Shown one piece after another: positions 24,866 through 34,715 of a stretch of DNA of 64,000 nt (its first letter is position 1; every line of letters begins with the position of its first letter). Location of the stretch: NCBI RefSeq assembly GCF_019468465.1, contig NZ_CP080519.1, forward strand, positions 9,665,001-9,729,000, read 5' to 3'. Source of the DNA: Amycolatopsis sp. DSM 110486. Lineage in GTDB: Bacteria > Actinomycetota > Actinomycetes > Mycobacteriales > Pseudonocardiaceae. A program made the translations under genes and the position numbers. The notes under the pieces were generated by a model that saw only the letters and a program-made list of their open reading frames with translations, was not told the origin of the DNA and did no database searches.

Positions 24866-24958
24866 CTTCGAACCCCAATCCTTACGATCCACAGTGGTCA
24901 CGAAGGTGCCGTGCGCGTCCCCCGGCCGGAAGGACGCACCTTTAAGTAAGCTCACGAC

Positions 24959-25369
24959 ATGGAGGAATGGACGCAGTTCGCGGGCCGGTCGGCTCGTGAC
25001 GGGTATGAGGTGTTTCACACCGACTGCCCCGCGCGGACGGTGCTCGACCACGTCACCAGCCGTTGGGGCGTGTGGGTGCTGATCGCCTTGCGCGAGCGGG
25101 AACTGCGGTTCTTCGAGCTCCGCCGCAGCATCGAAGGCGTCAGCGAGAAGATGCTGGCGCAGACGCTGCGCACCCTCGTGCGCGACGGCCTCGTGTGGCG
25201 CCGGGTCGAGCCCACCACGCCGCCGCAGGTCACCTATGGCCTCACGCCGCTCGGCCGTGGCACCGGCGACCAGCTCTCGACGTTGTTCTCCTGGCTGCGC
25301 GACCACGCCGTCGACATCCTCGCCACGCAGGCCGGGTACGACGAGTCCGGCGGCCGGCAGAGCGCGTAG
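24959..25369 (+). CDS. HxlR-family transcriptional regulator
   Basis: A 136-residue MarR/HxlR winged-helix protein: SRWGVWVLIALRERELRFFELRR, then GVSEKMLAQTLRTLVRDGLV (recognition helix) and the wing VTYGLTPLG. An N-terminal Cys in HTDCPARTVLD matches the redox-sensing Cys of many HxlR proteins. It diverges from the NmrA-type gene, its likely target. The GH2 gene starts 2 bases after its stop. Confidence 0.93.
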   Translation: MEEWTQFAGRSARDGYEVFHTDCPARTVLDHVTSRWGVWVLIALRERELRFFELRRSIEGVSEKMLAQTLRTLVRDGLVWRRVEPTTPPQVTYGLTPLGRGTGDQLSTLFSWLRDHAVDILATQAGYDESGGRQSA

Positions 25370-25371
25370 GC

Positions 25372-27777
25372 ATGGCGGAGGAAAAACCAGGGGGCACGGC
25401 TGTCCCGAAGACCGGTCACGCCCGGCGCACGTTCCTGCTCGGAGCCGGCGCGGCCATCGCGGCCTCGGGCGCGCTCTCGGCCGCGCTGCACCAGCCCGCG
25501 CCGGTCGAGGCGACGAGCGGGTTCGGCGCCGACTGGCTGTTCGGCCCGTTCGTGCCGGGCTGCACCGAAGTCGACTTCGACGACCGGTCCATGACGCTCG
25601 TGTCGGTTCCCCACTGCGTCACACCGTTGTCGTGGGAGGGCTGGCACCCGAACGACTGGCAGCACCTGTGGGTGTATCGCCAGCACTTCTTCGTGCCGCC
25701 GCAGCTGCGCAAGAACCGCGCGTTCCTGCGGTTCGACGGGGTCCTCAGCGCCACCACCGTGTTCCTCAACGGCCGCCGCGTCGCCTCGCAGAGCGGCGGC
25801 TACCTGCCGCTCACGTGCGAGATCACCGGGCTGCTCACCGGCTCCGACAACGTGCTCGCCGTGGCCGTCGACGGCCGCTGGCAGCAGGACACTCCCCCGG
25901 ACCTGCCCGAGTACCCGAACCCGACGGCCATCGACTTCTACCAGCCGGCCGGGATCTACCGCACCGTCAACCTGTACGGCACCCCACAGGCCTACCTGTC
26001 CGATGTGTACGCCCAGCAGATCGCCGTGCTCACGCCCAACCGCGCGGTGGTGGTGCACTGCACGGTCGACGCGGCGAAGGCGGTGAAGGGACCCGTGCGG
26101 CTCACGGCGACGCTGAGCCAGGCCGGCACGGAGATCGCCACCGCGGTCACCGACATCACGGGGCTGCGCAAGGGCGAGACGAACACGACCGTCACGCTCG
26201 AAGGCCTCGACGCGGTGAAGCTGTGGGACGTCGACGAGCCGGAGATGTGCGACGTCCTGGTCACGCTCTCGGTGGCCGGGCGCAAGGTCCACACCTACCC
26301 CGTGCGCACCGGGCTGCGCGACGCCCAGTTCACTGTGGACGGTTTCCGCCTCAACGGCCGCCCGCTCAAGCTCTTCGGGCTCAACCGCCACCAGTGGTAC
26401 CCGTTCGTCGGCGGCGCCATGCCCGAGCGCGTGCAGCGGCGCGACGCCGAGATCCTCAAGAACGAGCTCAACGTCAACATGGTGCGCTGCTCGCACTACC
26501 CGCAGTCGCCCGCGTTCCTCGACGCGTGCGACGAGCTCGGCATCCTCGTCTGGGAGGAGCTGCCGGGCTGGGACCACGTCGGCGACACCGCGTGGCAGGA
26601 GCTCGCGGTGCGCGACGTGCACGACATGATCGTGCGCGACCGCAACCACCCGTCGATCATCGTGTGGGGCACGCGCGTGAACGAGACGCTCGGCCAGTAC
26701 ACGCTCTACGGCAAGACCGACCAGCTCGCCGCCGAGCTCGACCCGATGCGGCCGTGCACCGGCGCGGTCGCCGGGCAGAGGGGCTACGTCTCGCCGCTGT
26801 ACCCGGTGAAGGAGAACGGCGGGGTGTTCTCCTTCAACGACTACAGCCGCCCGCCCTCGCGCAACGCGCCGCCGCCACTGCGCCCGCCGCGCCACGGCGT
26901 GCCGTACCTGGTGAGCGAAGCCGTGGGCACGCTCGTGGGCGCGCCGTACTTCCGCCGCACCGACGCCGCCGCCGTGCAGCGGGAGCAGAGCATGCTGCAC
27001 GCGTGGGTGCACGAACACGCCGCGGCCGACCCGCGCTACTGCGGGCTGATCGCGTGGTGCGGCTTCGACTACCCGTCCGGCTGGTACCACTCGCTGCGCG
27101 GGGTGAAGTACCCCGGCGTGGTCGACTTCTTCCGGATTCCCAAGCTGGGCGCGGGTTTCTACCGCGCGCAACGGGCCCCGTCGCGCGGCGCCGTGATCGA
27201 GCCCGCGTTCTACTGGGACTTCGGGCCCGGCTCGCCGCGGGGCGGACCCGGTCGCAACGCGCTGATCTGGTCGAACTGCGACCAGCTCGTGGTCACGGTC
27301 GCGGGCCGGCGGCCGGTCACGGTGCACCCCGACCGGGCGCGGTTCGGTCACCTGAAGCACCCGCCGTTCCTGGTGAACCTCACCGTGACCGGGAAAGTGC
27401 GCCCGGACCTGACAATCGAGGGCCGGGTGAAGGGGCAGACGGTGCTGCGCCGCAGGTTCAGCGCCGACCCGGCGTTCGACACGCTGGCCGTGGCCGCGGA
27501 CGACGGCGCCATCACCGCCGACGGCCAGGACACCACGCGCGTCACCCTTCGATCGGTGGACCGCTACGGCGCACCGCGCCCGCACGCCCGAGGGGTGCTC
27601 AGCGTCGCGGTCGACGGGCCGGGAGTCCTGATCGGCGATCCGTTCCTGGACTTCGGTGCCCTTGGCGGCGCGGCGGCGGTGTGGATCCGCTCGATGCGCG
27701 ACACTCCCGGGACGATCACCGTGACCGCGTCGCATCCGTTTCTGGACACGGGATCGGCCACGATCTCCGCGGTCTGA
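25372..27777 (+). CDS. Tat-exported glycoside hydrolase family 2 protein
   Basis: An 801-residue GH2 enzyme. The N-terminus has a twin-arginine signal (HARRTFLLGAGAAIAASGAL, Arg18-Arg19). Domains in order are a sugar-binding jelly roll (LWVYRQHFFVP, VFLNGRRVAS), an Ig-like domain, then the TIM barrel from FRLNGRPLKLFGLNRHQ. The acid/base is probably Glu438 in WGTRVNE and the nucleophile Glu516 in VSEAVG. The C-terminal 200 residues hold Ig-like modules. GH2 covers beta-galactosidases, -mannosidases and -glucuronidases; the substrate is open. The start lies 2 bases after hxlR. Confidence 0.88.
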   Translation: MAEEKPGGTAVPKTGHARRTFLLGAGAAIAASGALSAALHQPAPVEATSGFGADWLFGPFVPGCTEVDFDDRSMTLVSVPHCVTPLSWEGWHPNDWQHLWVYRQHFFVPPQLRKNRAFLRFDGVLSATTVFLNGRRVASQSGGYLPLTCEITGLLTGSDNVLAVAVDGRWQQDTPPDLPEYPNPTAIDFYQPAGIYRTVNLYGTPQAYLSDVYAQQIAVLTPNRAVVVHCTVDAAKAVKGPVRLTATLSQAGTEIATAVTDITGLRKGETNTTVTLEGLDAVKLWDVDEPEMCDVLVTLSVAGRKVHTYPVRTGLRDAQFTVDGFRLNGRPLKLFGLNRHQWYPFVGGAMPERVQRRDAEILKNELNVNMVRCSHYPQSPAFLDACDELGILVWEELPGWDHVGDTAWQELAVRDVHDMIVRDRNHPSIIVWGTRVNETLGQYTLYGKTDQLAAELDPMRPCTGAVAGQRGYVSPLYPVKENGGVFSFNDYSRPPSRNAPPPLRPPRHGVPYLVSEAVGTLVGAPYFRRTDAAAVQREQSMLHAWVHEHAAADPRYCGLIAWCGFDYPSGWYHSLRGVKYPGVVDFFRIPKLGAGFYRAQRAPSRGAVIEPAFYWDFGPGSPRGGPGRNALIWSNCDQLVVTVAGRRPVTVHPDRARFGHLKHPPFLVNLTVTGKVRPDLTIEGRVKGQTVLRRRFSADPAFDTLAVAADDGAITADGQDTTRVTLRSVDRYGAPRPHARGVLSVAVDGPGVLIGDPFLDFGALGGAAAVWIRSMRDTPGTITVTASHPFLDTGSATISAV

Positions 27778-27844
27778 GCCACTCGCCGGACACGGGTACC
27801 ATCGGCGAGGACGCCGCGGTGACACGAGAACGCTGGGAGGCGGC

Positions 27845-28153
27845 ATGGCGCGAACGCTGACCCACACGGATCCGGCCGAGGTGACGTTGCAGCAGGCACT
27901 CGACGCGCTGACCGATCCGGTCCGCCGCACGATCCTGCGCGAGCTCTCGGACGGGCCGGACTTCTCGCGCGCGTGCGGCACCTTCGACCTGCCGGTGTCG
28001 AAAGCGACGGCGAGCCACCACTTCGCGGTGCTGCGGTCGACGGGACTGCTCGAACAGCTCGACCGCGGACCGCGACGCTACAACCGGCTGCGGCGCTCCG
28101 AGTTCGACGCGCGCTTCCCCGGCCTGCTGGACCTCGTGCTCACCGAGCCCTGA
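27845..28153 (+). CDS. ArsR-family winged-helix repressor
   Basis: A 102-residue ArsR-type protein: LTDPVRRTILRELSDG, then SKATASHHFAVLRSTGLLEQ (recognition helix) and the wing GPRRYNRLRR. No cysteine-rich metal site is evident; the single Cys in RACGTF is not a CxC motif. It is therefore likely a non-metal sensor of the ArsR group. GGGAGG lies upstream. It converges with the TetR gene. Confidence 0.9.
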   Translation: MARTLTHTDPAEVTLQQALDALTDPVRRTILRELSDGPDFSRACGTFDLPVSKATASHHFAVLRSTGLLEQLDRGPRRYNRLRRSEFDARFPGLLDLVLTEP

Positions 28154-28188
28154 GCCCCCGGCCGGGCGATCCGTCCACTTCGGACTCG

Positions 28189-28881
28189 TCAGTCGCGGGT
28201 CAGGCCGTCGAGCCACTTCAGCAGCAGCTGTGTCTCCTCCGTGCCGAGCGTGGTGTCCTCGGTCCGCAGGAGCGCGGCGAGCTGCAGGGCCGCGGTCGGC
28301 AGCGGCGCTGCCGAGCTTTCGGTCTCCTCGGTGCCGTTCTCGGGCGTGAGCAGACTGTCGTGCACGGCGTCGCGCACGCGCCGGGACAGCTCGGGATCGG
28401 TGTAGACGCCCGGCTGGGTGACCATGTTGAGCGCCACCCCGATGTTCGCCGACATCACGCGCTGCGCGGCGGCGTCCGGGTCGACGCGCAGCCGGCCGAT
28501 CGCGGCGCAGCGCACGAGCACCTCCCGCAGCAGCCGCAGCGCTTCCTGCGCGGCACTGGGGATCTCGGTGAACGCCGGGGAGTACATCAGCCGGTAGACG
28601 GCCGGGTGCTCCTGGGCGAAGGCGATGTGGGTGTCCCAGCCGTTCTTGAGGTCGGCAATCGGGTCGGCCGACGGCTCGGCCGCGCGCTTGGTGGCCAGGT
28701 AGCGGTCGAACCCGTGGTCCACGACGGCCGAGAGCAGGCCGTTCTTGTCGCCGAACAGGCGGTACAGCATCGGCGCGCCGACCCCGACCGCCTCGCACAC
28801 GGCGCGCGTGGAGATGTCGCGGTCGGGCGAGGCGTCGAGCAGCTTCTCGGCGGCCTCCAGCATCTGGGTGCGGATGTCCAT
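28189..28881 (-). CDS. TetR-family transcriptional regulator
   Basis: A 230-residue TetR regulator: an N-terminal DNA-binding domain with ISTRAVCEAVGVGAPMLYRLFGDKNGLL, followed by a helical ligand domain that is variable as expected. The gene points away from the P450/PadR block with an AT-richer 130-base region upstream that holds candidate operators. The ligand is unknown. Confidence 0.93.
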   Translation of the reverse strand: MDIRTQMLEAAEKLLDASPDRDISTRAVCEAVGVGAPMLYRLFGDKNGLLSAVVDHGFDRYLATKRAAEPSADPIADLKNGWDTHIAFAQEHPAVYRLMYSPAFTEIPSAAQEALRLLREVLVRCAAIGRLRVDPDAAAQRVMSANIGVALNMVTQPGVYTDPELSRRVRDAVHDSLLTPENGTEETESSAAPLPTAALQLAALLRTEDTTLGTEETQLLLKWLDGLTRD

Positions 28882-28911
28882 GCACCCAGTGTAGCTCAGA
28901 TATCCCGCTTA

Positions 28912-28944
28912 CGTAGCACTGTTACGCACGTCATAGCGCCGCTA
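28912..28944. promoter_or_regulatory. Candidate TetR operator region
   Basis: Upstream of the tetR start (28881) two symmetric elements occur close together: CGTAGCACTGTTACG at 28912-28926 (CGTA-N7-TACG) and TAGCGCCGCTA at 28934-28944 (perfect 5+1+5 palindrome). The stretch is AT-richer than its surroundings, as expected for a promoter under self-repression. Confidence 0.4.
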
Positions 28945-28975
28945 CGGATTATCTCTACCAACGATAGAACGACTC

Positions 28976-29004
28976 GGGCCGCACCCCGGGAAGGAGTGCG
29001 GCCC
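28976..29004 (-). terminator. Terminator of the PadR-P450 operon
   Basis: GGGCCGCAC at 28976-28984 pairs perfectly (9 bp) with GTGCGGCCC at 28996-29004 across an 11-base loop, just past the leftward P450 stop at 29012. Confidence 0.65.
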
Positions 29005-29011
29005 GGCGCGG

Positions 29012-30226
29012 TCACCAGGTGACCGGCACGCTCGAAACCCCGCCCGTGAGGCGGTTGGAGCGCACGTCGAGGTCGTCGACGTCCACGGCCAGGCGCAGGT
29101 TCGGGACGCGGCGGAACAGCGTGCTGAACACCACGCGCAGCTCGGTGCGCGCCAGGCTCGCGCCGATGCAGAAGAACCCGCCGTAGCCGAAAGCGATGTG
29201 GGAGTTGGGTTTGCGGTCGGCGTCGAACTCCTCGGGGTCGGCGAACACGCTCGCGTCGCGGTTGGCCGAGGAGGTCGAGATCATCACGGCGTCACCGCGC
29301 TGGATGGCGACACCGCCGATCTCCACGTCCTCGTGGGCGTAGCGCAGCAAGCCCAGGCCACCCGGCGCGGACATCCGCAGGATCTCCTCGACGGTGCCGT
29401 GCACGCGGCCCTCGGGGTCGGCGGCCAGCGCGTCGCGGCGCGCGGTGTCGGTGAGCAGGAACAGCACGCCGAGGTCGATGCGGTTCGACGTGGTCTCGTG
29501 GCCGGCGAAGAGCAATCCCGCACCCAGCCGGGCGAGGTCGTCGTCGGTGAACGTCGGGTCGTCGGCCTGCGCGGCGACGAGGTCGGACACGACGTCCTGC
29601 GCCGGCTCCGCGCGCTTCTTGTCGGCCAGCTCGCCCATGTAGGCGGCGAACTCGTCCATCGCGCGCTTCGCGTCGCCGCCGCTGTCGAGCACGCCGATAC
29701 GGTCGGACAGGTCGCGGAACTTGTCGCGGTCGGCGTACGGCACACCGAGCAGCTCGCAGATCACCAGCACCGGCAAGGGGAACGACAGGAAGTCGTGCAG
29801 GTTCACGGGTTCGCCGCCCGCGGCGTCGTGCGCGGCTTCGAGCTCGTCGAGGCACCGGTCGGCGAGCTCCTGGATGTGCTCGCCGAGCTTGCGCATCCGG
29901 TTGGCCGAGAACGCCGGCACCAGCAGGCGCCGCAGCCGCGCGTGCTCGGCCTCTTCGTTCTCGTAGTCGCCCTGCGGGCCGCTCAGCACCGCGGCGTCCG
30001 ACACCGCCGAGGCCTCCTCCGGCTTCGGGTGCGAGCGGCCGAAGCGCGCGTCGGCGAACACCGCGCGGGCGTCGGCGAACCGCGTCACGAGCCAGGCAGG
30101 GTCGCCGGCCGGCGTGGTCACGCGCGCAATCGGGCCTTCGCGGCGCAGAACCTGGTACAGGGGCGCGATCTCGAGCACGTTGGGCCGGTCGAACGGCAGC
30201 CGCGGCGCACGCTCGGTGGTGGTCAT
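29012..30226 (-). CDS. Cytochrome P450
   Basis: A 404-residue bacterial class-I P450. I-helix AGHETTSN, K-helix EEILR, and heme loop [15 protein letters not shown] with axial Cys353. The usual His or Arg two residues before the Cys is Phe here, a modest deviation that may affect heme-propionate contacts. ATG 30226 has GGAGGAGACCC upstream and overlaps the padR stop (ATGA). No ferredoxin or reductase is nearby, so partners must come from elsewhere. The substrate is unknown; control by the PadR partner is likely. Confidence 0.93.
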   Translation of the reverse strand: MTTTERAPRLPFDRPNVLEIAPLYQVLRREGPIARVTTPAGDPAWLVTRFADARAVFADARFGRSHPKPEEASAVSDAAVLSGPQGDYENEEAEHARLRRLLVPAFSANRMRKLGEHIQELADRCLDELEAAHDAAGGEPVNLHDFLSFPLPVLVICELLGVPYADRDKFRDLSDRIGVLDSGGDAKRAMDEFAAYMGELADKKRAEPAQDVVSDLVAAQADDPTFTDDDLARLGAGLLFAGHETTSNRIDLGVLFLLTDTARRDALAADPEGRVHGTVEEILRMSAPGGLGLLRYAHEDVEIGGVAIQRGDAVMISTSSANRDASVFADPEEFDADRKPNSHIAFGYGGFFCIGASLARTELRVVFSTLFRRVPNLRLAVDVDDLDVRSNRLTGGVSSVPVTW

Positions 30227-30750
30227 CGGGTCTCCTCCTCGGGTGACGGTTTCCGGGCCCGCGCACGCACCGTCGCGAGCCAGCTCAGTTCCTGCTCGGC
30301 CCGGCGGCCGACCTCGGCCAGCACCAGCCGGCTCCACGGGTCCTCCTGCGCCTCGGCGAGCTTGGTGAGGCGCTCGCGCTGGGCGGCGAGCGCGTGTTCT
30401 CGCGCGTCGAGCACGCGCCGGCGTTCCTCGGGTTCGAGCCAGCCGAACCCCGCGAGCCGTGCGAAGAACTCGGCAGGGTCACCGGCGAGCTCGGCGGGCA
30501 GGTCCGCGAGCAGGTCGTGCAGCAGCTCTCGGCCGACATCGGTGATCGTGTACACGTGGCGCGGCGGCTTGCCCTCGTGCGCTTCGTCGACGCGCGTGAC
30601 CGCGCCGGCTTCGGCGAAGCGGCGCAGCGTCGGGTAGAGCGAGTTGTTCGACAGCGCGCGGCCACTGGATTCCTCGACCTGCTTGCGCAGCTCGTATCCG
30701 TGCAGGGGCTGCGCGGCGAGCTTGGCGAGGAGCAGGACGTCGATCCACAT
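30223..30750 (-). CDS. PadR-family transcriptional regulator
   Basis: A 175-residue PadR repressor: an N-terminal winged helix ([39 protein letters not shown]) and a C-terminal coiled-coil dimerisation region. It is the first gene of a two-gene operon with the P450 (4-base overlap). Tandem 15-bp repeats sit immediately upstream of its start and are its likely operator. Confidence 0.93.
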   Translation of the reverse strand: MWIDVLLLAKLAAQPLHGYELRKQVEESSGRALSNNSLYPTLRRFAEAGAVTRVDEAHEGKPPRHVYTITDVGRELLHDLLADLPAELAGDPAEFFARLAGFGWLEPEERRRVLDAREHALAAQRERLTKLAEAQEDPWSRLVLAEVGRRAEQELSWLATVRARARKPSPEEETR

Positions 30751-30780
30751 CTAGGTCACCGTAACCTAGGTCTTGGTAAC
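30751..30780. promoter_or_regulatory. Tandem 15-bp repeats upstream of padR (putative operator)
   Basis: CTAGGTCACCGTAAC at 30751-30765 is followed directly by CTAGGTCTTGGTAAC at 30766-30780; 12 of 15 bases are identical. At the junction ACCTAGGT forms a palindrome. The repeats touch the padR start codon (30750) and therefore overlap its leader and probably its promoter, fitting autorepression. Confidence 0.6.
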
Positions 30781-30821
30781 TGATCAACAGCCGAACGGCG
30801 GCAGCCGGGGGAAAATCCCCG

Positions 30822-31841
30822 TCACGCGTGGAGCACAGCGGCGCCGGTGAACCGGCCCGCGGCGAGGTCCGCGAGAGCTTGATCAGCGTCGGCCAGCGCG
30901 TACGGACGAGTGGTCACTTCGAGGTGGTGGCGGCCGGCGAAGTCCAGGAACTCCCGCGCGTCGGCGCGGGTGTTGGCCGTGACGCTGCGGACCTGCCGCT
31001 CCTGGAACAGGTGCCGCTGGTAGTTCAGCTCCGGCACGTCGGTGAGGTGGATCCCGGCGATTGCGAGCGTGCCGCCGCGGTCGAGCGCGGCGAGCGCCAC
31101 CGGCACGAGCCCGCCCGCCGGTGCGAACAGGATCGCCGCGTCCAGCGGTTCAGGCGGCGAGGCGTCCGCGGGACCGGCCGAAGCCGCGCCCAGCTCGAGC
31201 GCGAGCTCTTGCGCCGCCCGGCCGCGGGTCAGCACGTGGACCGTGGCGCCCTGCGCGAGCGCCACCTGCGCCGCGAGGTGCGCGCTGCCGCCGAAGCCGT
31301 ACAGACCGAGCCGGCCGCCCTCGGGCACCTCGGCCCGCTGCAGCGCGCGGTAGCCGATGAGCCCGGCGCACAGTAGGGGCGCCAGTTCGTCGTCGGTGTA
31401 CCCGGCGGGCAGGTGGTGGGCGTAGGCCGCCGGGACGACCGTGTATTCGGCATACCCGCCGTCGGCGTCCCAGCCCGTGTACCGCGACTGCGGGCACAGG
31501 TTTTCCGCGCCCCGCAAGCAGAACTTGCACTCGCCGCACGTGTGACGCAGCCACGCGACACCGACGCGGTCGTCGAGCGCGAACCCGCTCGCCGTGTCCC
31601 CCTTCGCGACGACCTCACCGACCACCTCGTGCCCCGGGGTCACCGCGGGCCGGTGCACCGGCAGATCACCTTCGGCGACGTGGAGATCGGTGCGGCACAC
31701 GCCGCACACCAGCACCCGCACCAGCAGCTCGTCCGGCGCCGGTTCGGGGACCGGGACGCTCGAAAGGCGCAGCGGGCCGGTGCCGATCGGGCCCGGCGTG
31801 GTGACGCGCCACGAGCGCATGGTCGCGGGCAGTCCCGTCAT
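30822..31841 (-). CDS. Zinc-dependent alcohol dehydrogenase
   Basis: A 339-residue medium-chain dehydrogenase. Catalytic zinc ligands are CGVCRTDLH and PGHEVVG; the structural zinc site is [15 protein letters not shown]; the nucleotide motif is [12 protein letters not shown]. The sequence type is the NAD(P)-dependent AdhA/AdhP group found in many actinomycetes. ATG 31841 is used; Met8 is an alternative. It stands alone and no substrate clue is available. Confidence 0.9.
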   Translation of the reverse strand: MTGLPATMRSWRVTTPGPIGTGPLRLSSVPVPEPAPDELLVRVLVCGVCRTDLHVAEGDLPVHRPAVTPGHEVVGEVVAKGDTASGFALDDRVGVAWLRHTCGECKFCLRGAENLCPQSRYTGWDADGGYAEYTVVPAAYAHHLPAGYTDDELAPLLCAGLIGYRALQRAEVPEGGRLGLYGFGGSAHLAAQVALAQGATVHVLTRGRAAQELALELGAASAGPADASPPEPLDAAILFAPAGGLVPVALAALDRGGTLAIAGIHLTDVPELNYQRHLFQERQVRSVTANTRADAREFLDFAGRHHLEVTTRPYALADADQALADLAAGRFTGAAVLHA

Positions 31842-31883
31842 GACCGCTCCTTCGTCCGGGAACCCGAACGTACCGCGCGCGAC

Positions 31884-31912
31884 GCGGGGCGGCGGGCTCT
31901 CCGCCGCCCCGC
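31884..31912 (-). terminator. Strong terminator after the GH30 gene
   Basis: GCGGGGCGGCGG at 31884-31895 pairs perfectly (12 bp) with CCGCCGCCCCGC at 31901-31912 across the loop GCTCT. It lies 14 bases past the leftward GH30 stop and upstream of the alcohol dehydrogenase start. Confidence 0.75.
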
Positions 31913-31925
31913 ACCACCCGGTCGG

Positions 31926-33434
31926 TCAGCGGCCGCTCCACTGGAAGGTGACGGTGGCGCCGGCGCCCACGGTCGCGTCGAACGAGCGGTCACCGGAGAC
32001 GACGGTGAACTTCTGCTCGGTCTTCGCGGTGTTCAGCGCGACCACGGTGGTCGAGTGGTCGGGGTTCGTGAACGCGACCGCCTCGATCGGCGTGCTGCTG
32101 CCGCTGGTGTAGACCACGGACGAGGCGATGTGCACCGAGCCCGGCGGCACGAACTTCGAGAAGTGCTCGATATCGCGGTACTGGTCGTTGTAGGTCACGG
32201 CCTTCGTCTGCGAGTTCACGGTGATGGTACCGTTACAGGTGCCGCAGCCGCCCAGGTGCGGGCCGTGGTTCTCGTCGAGCGCGATGTTCCAGTCGATCGA
32301 GCTGCGGCCCCAGTTCTGCATCACGCCGAGGATCGTGGACGAGTCGCCGCCCTCGCACTCGGTCATGAAGATGTCTTTGCCGGGAAACGATGCCTTGAGC
32401 GGTGTCTGCGCGTCGGACGAGCCGTAGTAGCAGTGGTAGGCGGTGCCGGCCATCCACTTCGCGGCCGGGGTGGACAGCAGGTCGTACGGGTACTCCGGCT
32501 GCGGGTCCTCCCCTGCCCGCTGGTGCGAGGCGATGTCACCGGGGTGCTCGCTCCAGTTGTGGTCGAAGCCGAGGATCTTCGTGTCGAGCCCGGCGGCGCG
32601 GATGGCGGGGCCGAGGGCCTCGATCACCTTCGCTTCCTGCTGCCACGGCAGGTCGGTGCCCGGGTAGTTGTTGCGCTCCAGGGCCTGCGGCTCGTTCTGC
32701 ACGGTCAGGTAGTCCACGTGCACGCCCGCCTTGCGGTAGGCCTGCAGGAACTTCACCAGGTACAGCGCGTATGCGCGGTAGATCTTCGGCGAGTCGATGA
32801 GCTTGCCGTCGATCATCGAGCCGGACGTCTTCATCCAGCCCGGCATGCTCCACGGGCTGGCGACGATCTCCAGCTGCGGGTTCAGCTTCTTCGCCTGGCG
32901 CACGAGCGGGAGGATCTGCGCCTCGTCGTGGGCGATGGAGAAGTGCTTCATGTCGTAGTCGGTCTGCCCGGACGGCAGGTCGTCGTAGCTGTAGTCCTGG
33001 CCGACGGCGAAGTCCGACGCGCCGATGGGCTGGCGCAGGAAGCTGATGCCCGCGCCGGCGCGCGGGTCGAAGAGGTTCTTCATGACCTCGTCGCGATTGC
33101 CCGGCGTGAGGCCGTAGAGCACCTGGGCCGACGAGTCGGTGATGGCCGCGCCGAAGCCGGACACCGTCTGGAACTTCACGTTCGGATCGATGCGGACCGT
33201 CGTCGGCGCCGCCGCGGCCGGGCTCTGCCAGCTCAGCTGCGTATCGACGGGCGTGGCGTCACCGGGGTTCGTGAGCCACTCGTGGACGGTCCGCGACACG
33301 GCGGCAGGGGCCTGGGCGGCGGGCGCCGCCGGCGTGATCTCGGGCCCGGAGGCGGCGGTCGCCGACCCGGCCGCCACGGTCACGGCGGCCAACGCGGCCG
33401 TCACCGAACACAGCACTCTTCGCAAGCGCGGCAT
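31926..33434 (-). CDS. Secreted glycoside hydrolase family 30 enzyme
   Basis: A 502-residue secreted GH30 enzyme with a signal peptide to about residue 27. FQTVSGFGAAITDSSA near 88-103 is the family start motif; the acid/base is Glu248 in TVQNEPQ and the nucleophile Glu359 in MTECEGG. A C-terminal beta domain (STPIEAVAFTNPDHSTTVVALN) follows the barrel. GH30 subgroup-1 members are beta-glucosylceramidases, beta-1,6-glucanases or beta-xylosidases. It is followed by a strong terminator and transcribed alone. Confidence 0.92.
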   Translation of the reverse strand: MPRLRRVLCSVTAALAAVTVAAGSATAASGPEITPAAPAAQAPAAVSRTVHEWLTNPGDATPVDTQLSWQSPAAAAPTTVRIDPNVKFQTVSGFGAAITDSSAQVLYGLTPGNRDEVMKNLFDPRAGAGISFLRQPIGASDFAVGQDYSYDDLPSGQTDYDMKHFSIAHDEAQILPLVRQAKKLNPQLEIVASPWSMPGWMKTSGSMIDGKLIDSPKIYRAYALYLVKFLQAYRKAGVHVDYLTVQNEPQALERNNYPGTDLPWQQEAKVIEALGPAIRAAGLDTKILGFDHNWSEHPGDIASHQRAGEDPQPEYPYDLLSTPAAKWMAGTAYHCYYGSSDAQTPLKASFPGKDIFMTECEGGDSSTILGVMQNWGRSSIDWNIALDENHGPHLGGCGTCNGTITVNSQTKAVTYNDQYRDIEHFSKFVPPGSVHIASSVVYTSGSSTPIEAVAFTNPDHSTTVVALNTAKTEQKFTVVSGDRSFDATVGAGATVTFQWSGR

Positions 33435-33744
33435 GCAGATTCCTTCGTTTCACGGGGAAAACCCAGCGGACACGGCACCTGATCGGCACCGTGGGGAACC
33501 CGTGCCCGCGTTGGCGGCCGCGACCGGGGTCCGCACCGACACAACCAAACCGCGGGCGCGGTGACAAGATCCCCGCCCCGGTTTCCCATCGTTGGGGCGG
33601 TTTGTCCGCACGTCCGGCCCCTCCTCGTGCCGCTGACCGGCAACCGTGCGCGGGTTCCCGTTGTCGGGCAAGGCAATTCAGCCCACTGAACGCGGACTCG
33701 TTACGGTGGCCCGATTCCCGCACCGCTGACGTGAGGAGACCCCG
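33435..33744. other. 310-base divergent intergenic region between GH30 and LLM genes
   Basis: No coding sequence was seen. It must hold the promoters of the leftward GH30 gene and the rightward LLM gene. A hairpin CCGCCCC...GGGGCGG occurs at 33573-33600. GTGAGGAGACCCCG just before 33745 is the LLM ribosome site. Confidence 0.5.
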
Positions 33745-34557
33745 GTGAGCACCCTGCGCCACGGCTTGTACCTGCCGCCGTTCGGACCGTTCGGCGACCC
33801 GGCGGTTCTCGTCGAGCTCGCCGTGCGGGCCGAGGCCGCAGGCTGGGACGGGGTGTTCCTGTGGGACCACGTCGTGCCCGGCGCGCCACCGATCGCGGAC
33901 CCGTGGACCACGCTCGGCGCGATCGCCCAGGCGACAAGCACGATCCTTCTCGGCCCGATGGTCACTCCCCCGGCACGGCGCCGGCCGTGGGTGCTCGCGC
34001 GACAGGCCTCGACCGTCAGCCGCCTCTCGCGCGGCCGCCTCATCCTCGGCACCGGCCTCGGCTCCGACGAGACCGGCGACTTCAGCCGCTTCGGCGAACC
34101 CCTCGGCCCGCGCTCGGCGAAGTTCGACGAGGCTCTGGCGGTCGCCCGCGCGATCTGGTCGGGCGCCGAGGTGCACCACCGCGGCGAGCACTTCCACGTC
34201 GACCTCGACGCCGGCGCACCCGAACCGCACCCCATCCCCGTCTGGACCGCGATGTCCACCGACCACCCGCGCGTCCTCACCCGCGCCACCACGGGCGACG
34301 GCATCTTCCCGCTGGCCGGCCCGCACCCACCGCCGCCGGAGGAGCTGGCCCGGCTGGTCGCCGCCGTGCGCCCTGCCGGCCGCCCCTTCGATGTCGCGGT
34401 GGCCGGCAACGCCAGCCCGGCCTGGGACCAACCCCCGACGGTCGACCTCGTTGCGCTGACCGAGGCTGGCATGACCTGGTGGCTCGAATCCCTGATCCAC
34501 TTCGACCCCCTCGACCTTTCGTTGGCCGTCGTCGACGCCGGGCCGCCACGCCGGTGA
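33745..34557 (+). CDS. LLM-class flavin/F420-dependent oxidoreductase
   Basis: A 270-residue bacterial-luciferase-fold protein with GTG start and GAGGAG upstream. It has LRHGLYLPPFGPFGDP, WDGVFLWDHVV, LGPMVTPPARRRPWVLARQ and LSRGRLILGTGLG, typical of F420- or FMN-dependent LLM enzymes. It is slightly short at the C-terminus. The substrate is unknown; no partner gene adjoins it. Confidence 0.85.
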   Translation: MSTLRHGLYLPPFGPFGDPAVLVELAVRAEAAGWDGVFLWDHVVPGAPPIADPWTTLGAIAQATSTILLGPMVTPPARRRPWVLARQASTVSRLSRGRLILGTGLGSDETGDFSRFGEPLGPRSAKFDEALAVARAIWSGAEVHHRGEHFHVDLDAGAPEPHPIPVWTAMSTDHPRVLTRATTGDGIFPLAGPHPPPPEELARLVAAVRPAGRPFDVAVAGNASPAWDQPPTVDLVALTEAGMTWWLESLIHFDPLDLSLAVVDAGPPRR

Positions 34558-34715
34558 CGCCTCGGGCTGCCAGGCGGGGCCGGGGCTGTTACGTTCGGAC
34601 GAACCACGGTTGAGCACCCAGCCGTCACCAGACCCTGTCCCGGCCGCAAGCCGGGCACCCGGCCTGCTGGGTGCTCGTCCGGCCCGGCGGGCCCGTGATC
34701 GCGGAGGGAACCGTC

